Of a stretch of DNA of 64,000 nt, positions 61,694 through 64,000 are shown piece by piece (position 1 is the stretch's first letter; each line of letters opens with the position of its first letter). The DNA comes from Streptomyces mobaraensis. GTDB lineage: Bacteria; Actinomycetota; Actinomycetes; Streptomycetales; Streptomycetaceae. The stretch covers positions 1 to 64,000 of the forward strand of contig NZ_CP083590.1 in NCBI RefSeq assembly GCF_020099395.1, written 5' to 3'. A program made the position numbers and the translations under genes. Under the pieces are notes generated by a model. That model did not search any database and had not been told where the DNA came from. It saw only the letters and a list, made by a program, of their open reading frames with translations.

Positions 61694-61857
61694 GCCGGGC
61701 GTCCTTCCCCGGGGCGGTCCCGGTGTCGGGGGCGGGGCGTGGGCCGCCAGGGTGCCGCATCGCGGGGGAGGCGGCAAGGCGCGGGACCCCAGGCGCGTAG
61801 GGCCGGTGAGGTCTCCGGGGACCCCACCGCCCCTGAAGGCCCGTCAGCAGACCACCG

Positions 61858-62670
61858 TCAGCCGGCGAAAGCCCCCCGCAGCGCCACCGCGAACTCCGCC
61901 GCGTGTGTCAGGTACCCCACGTGCCCGCCCGGGAACTCCGTGACCCTGGCGCCCAGTTGCTCCGCCAGGGTCGCCGTCGTGCGGTACGTGAGCGCGCGGG
62001 GCCGCACCTCTCCCGTCACCAGGGTGCACCGGCCCGCGCGGAGCGCCTCGGTGTCCGGGCGGAAGCGGGTGAAGGAGCGGAGTTCGTACTCCAGGCAGAA
62101 CGCGCCGTTGGCCTCGACGCGGCTCAGCATCTCCCGCGCGGGCGCGGGCAGCGCCTCGTCCGGCTCGGGGACGTCGTCGAGGCCGATCTCCGCGCAGAGC
62201 CGCCGCATCGCCGGGCGCGGCCCCTCGCGCCGGTGGAGGGCGTGGATCTCCTCGAAGAGGGCGTGCCAGCGGTCGGCGTCGGGCAGCAGGTCGATGACGA
62301 ACGGGTCGTGGGCGACCAGTGCCCGTACCCGGCCGGGGTGGCGGGCCAGGAGGTCCATGCCGGTCATGCCGCCGTAGCTGGTGCCGAAGACGTACGCCGG
62401 CTGCCCGGGAGCGACCGCGTCCAGCAGCAGGTGGGCGTCGTGGCCGCGCTCCTCGATCGTCTGCTCGCGGGGCGGGGCCGTCAGGCGGCTGCGGGAGTTG
62501 CCGCGCGGGTCGAAGGTGACGACGGTGTGGTCCTCGGCCATCAGGCGGGCCAGCGGGCCGAACATGGCGGCGTCGCCGTCGCCGCCGTTGATCAGGAGGA
62601 GGGGCGGGCCCGCTCCGCGTACCTCGTAGTGGATTTCGGCGCCGGGAACGGTGAGCGTACCTGTCTCCAT
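61858..62670 (-). CDS. Alpha/beta hydrolase
   Basis: A protein of 270 residues. The HGG-type oxyanion loop is replaced by LINGGDGDAAMF, the nucleophile elbow is VFGTSYGGMTGMDLL (GTSYGG) and the final His is in GGHVGYL. The acid is probably the Asp/Glu in VTGEVRP. No signal peptide. It resembles proline iminopeptidase and epoxide-hydrolase-like enzymes; the substrate is unknown. It lies 89 bases upstream of the TAP-type hydrolase gene end, on the same strand. Confidence 0.85.
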   Translation of the reverse strand: METGTLTVPGAEIHYEVRGAGPPLLLINGGDGDAAMFGPLARLMAEDHTVVTFDPRGNSRSRLTAPPREQTIEERGHDAHLLLDAVAPGQPAYVFGTSYGGMTGMDLLARHPGRVRALVAHDPFVIDLLPDADRWHALFEEIHALHRREGPRPAMRRLCAEIGLDDVPEPDEALPAPAREMLSRVEANGAFCLEYELRSFTRFRPDTEALRAGRCTLVTGEVRPRALTYRTTATLAEQLGARVTEFPGGHVGYLTHAAEFAVALRGAFAG

Positions 62671-62759
62671 GGGTCCCCCAGGGTGCCGTGCGGAGCGGAC
62701 GGTCCGCAATGGCGCGGTGGCAGGTGCGGCGGCGGTGGGTACGGCGGCCGGGCCCGGTG

Positions 62760-64000
62760 CTACTTCGGGCAGGTCCCATCGGTCGCCGGGAGGCGGCCTG
62801 TGGCGAGGTAGGCGTTCACCCGCCCGTCCACGCACGCGTTGCCGTACTCGCCGTAGAGGCCGTGGTGCTCGGCCCCTTCGACGGTGAGGAGGCGGGAGGA
62901 CGGCAGCAGGCCGTGCAGGGCCTGGCTTCCGGCGTACGGGGTGCGCGGGTCGCCGGTGGCGGCGACGATCAGGGCGCGGGCGTCGGTGCGGACCTCGGTG
63001 GGCCGTTCGCGCGGCGGCCGCGGCCAGAAGGCGCAGGGGTTGGTGTTGTGCGCGAGCGGGCCGAAGAGGGGGTGCGCGGCGCGGGAGTCCTCGACGGCGC
63101 GCCGGTACGTCTCGGGGTCGCGCGGTGCGGCGACGTCGCCGCACAGGATCGCCGCCTGGACGCTGCCCGCCGCGGAGGCGGCCCCGCTCAGGGTGGCGGC
63201 GAGGATGTCGGCCAGCTGTTCGGGCGCTTCGACGGTGTCACCGCCGCGGGCGGCCCGGTGGAGCGCGGCGACCGAGCCGGCGAGGGCGGCGCGGTTGGGG
63301 TCCCGGTCGTCGGCCAGGGCGCCGAAGAGGAGGGAGGGGACGACGGTGTCGTCCACCCGGTACGTCCGGTCCCCGGCGCGCAGGGCGAGCGGACGCCGGG
63401 CGGCCGTGCGGACGGTGTCGTCGACCGCGGCGAGGACCTGTGCGCGGGTGCCGCCGAGCCCGTACCGGGCGTCGCGGCGTGCCGTCCAGTCGGCCCAGTG
63501 CTCCAGGGCGCGCTCGTTGGCGTCGATCGCCGTGGTCAGCAGCCGGGGGTTGTAGGCGCGCGGGTCGAGGGCGCCGTCGAGGACGACCCGGTCGGTGCGG
63601 CCGGGGAACATCTGGGTGTACACGGTGCCGAGGTAGGTGCCGTAGGAGTAGCCCAGGTAGGAGATCCGGCGTTCGCCGAGGACGGCGCGGACGACGTCCA
63701 TGTCGCGGGCGGTGTCGCGGGTGGTGACGTACGGCAGGACGTCGCCGGCCGCCCGGCCGCAGCGCTCGGCCAGGTCGCGCTGGAACGCGGCCTGCCGGTC
63801 GAAGCCCTTCCGGTCGGAGCCGGCGGAGCGGAGCCAGGTGCCGGTGGGCCAGTGGCAGTCCAGCGGGGTGCTGCGGCCGACGAAGCGGGGGTCCATGCCG
63901 ATGACGTCGTAGCGCTTGCCGACGTCCTTCATGACCTCGCGGATGTCGGCGGCGAGGCCGAGCGACGGGCCGCCGGGGCCGCCGTTGTTGACGAGGAGCG
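62760..64000 (-). CDS. TAP-type secreted alpha/beta hydrolase, 5' end outside window
   Basis: At least 413 codons are in the window; the frame continues past 64000, so the signal peptide is not seen. The visible start LLVNNGGPGGPSLGL is the oxyanion segment. It is followed by VIGMDPRFVGRS, the nucleophile GYSYGTYLGTVY, the acid in ATGDPRTPYAG and the histidine in VEGAEHHGLYGEYG. The C-terminal TAP-like domain carries paired cysteines (NACVDG, GTCPK). It is a paralogue in type of the enzyme at 31153-32730. Confidence 0.85.
   Translation of the reverse strand, partial: LLVNNGGPGGPSLGLAADIREVMKDVGKRYDVIGMDPRFVGRSTPLDCHWPTGTWLRSAGSDRKGFDRQAAFQRDLAERCGRAAGDVLPYVTTRDTARDMDVVRAVLGERRISYLGYSYGTYLGTVYTQMFPGRTDRVVLDGALDPRAYNPRLLTTAIDANERALEHWADWTARRDARYGLGGTRAQVLAAVDDTVRTAARRPLALRAGDRTYRVDDTVVPSLLFGALADDRDPNRAALAGSVAALHRAARGGDTVEAPEQLADILAATLSGAASAAGSVQAAILCGDVAAPRDPETYRRAVEDSRAAHPLFGPLAHNTNPCAFWPRPPRERPTEVRTDARALIVAATGDPRTPYAGSQALHGLLPSSRLLTVEGAEHHGLYGEYGNACVDGRVNAYLATGRLPATDGTCPK

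Overview
The window reads as a piece of a high-GC actinomycete, almost certainly a Streptomyces chromosome arm. Third-codon GC bias is strong, there are many GTG/TTG starts with GGAGG-type ribosome binding sites, rare TTA codons sit in secondary-metabolism genes, and the gene content is typical of the genus (LuxR-type two-component system, GlxA-type AraC regulators, SlpD-like secreted hydrolases, F420-type LLM enzyme). No rRNA, tRNA or CRISPR array was seen.

Left end, 1-12.6 kb: a decayed region. Bases 1-2990 carry no believable gene, look clearly poorer in GC than the rest, and hold a cluster of GCCAG-containing motifs. Bases 3000-4070 are non-coding but dense in hairpins, including a perfect 30-bp palindrome. 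Then come a frameshifted GNAT acetyltransferase, an IS110-family insertion sequence with a probable bridge-RNA leader, an A/C-biased tract, a methyltransferase fragment, a TipA-like MerR regulator split by an amber codon, a broken family-2 glycosyltransferase and a multiply frameshifted unknown gene. An intact Nudix-Nudix-P-loop kinase operon lies among them. This would fit a telomere-proximal arm or an old integration zone, but the window does not show which.

Centre-left, 12.6-17 kb: intact ordinary genes, namely DUF4265, an MBL hydrolase divergent from an XRE-cupin regulator, a YwqG-like protein and a small unknown protein.

17.1-29.0 kb: a biosynthetic cluster whose genes match, in family and order, the pseudouridimycin (pum) cluster for a C-nucleoside RNA polymerase inhibitor. 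It holds a flavin acyl-CoA-dehydrogenase-like enzyme (pumE position), a regulator with an FHA-like domain, an aminotransferase (pumG), a nucleotide kinase-like protein (pumH), a GMC oxidoreductase (pumI), a TruD-like pseudouridine synthase (pumJ), two ATP-grasp-type ligases (pumK, pumM), an MFS exporter (pumL) and a glycine amidinotransferase (pumN). In the expected pathway PumJ supplies pseudouridine, PumI and PumG turn the 5'-OH into an amine, PumK and PumM attach glutamine and guanidinoacetate (made by PumN), and the flavoenzyme N-hydroxylates. The regulator has two TTA codons and pumJ has one, so bldA control is likely.

29-39 kb: housekeeping and accessory genes, including a nucleotidyltransferase-fold protein, a possible beta-trefoil inhibitor, a secreted TAP-type hydrolase, a histidine kinase/response regulator pair, a cysteine hydrolase with its probable GlxA-type regulator, and a secreted lectin-like protein.

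39.3-48.6 kb: a small apparently orphan cluster. It has a PucR-type regulator, a Tat-exported FAD oxidoreductase and an operon of a single-module A-T-R peptide synthetase with two cytochromes P450. The synthetase carries TTA codons at positions 8 and 150. It would release an amino aldehyde or amino alcohol. This is the best candidate here for undescribed chemistry.

48.8-64 kb: an FMN-binding protein, a repeat-rich 1.2-kb spacer, a secreted PD40 repeat protein, DUF2252, a cupin/GlxA pair, small membrane proteins, an F420-type LLM enzyme, DUF1345, an intradiol dioxygenase with an AraC regulator, and two alpha/beta hydrolases, the last cut by the window end. Short tandem duplications recur at gene 3' ends across the window, several of them containing a stop codon.
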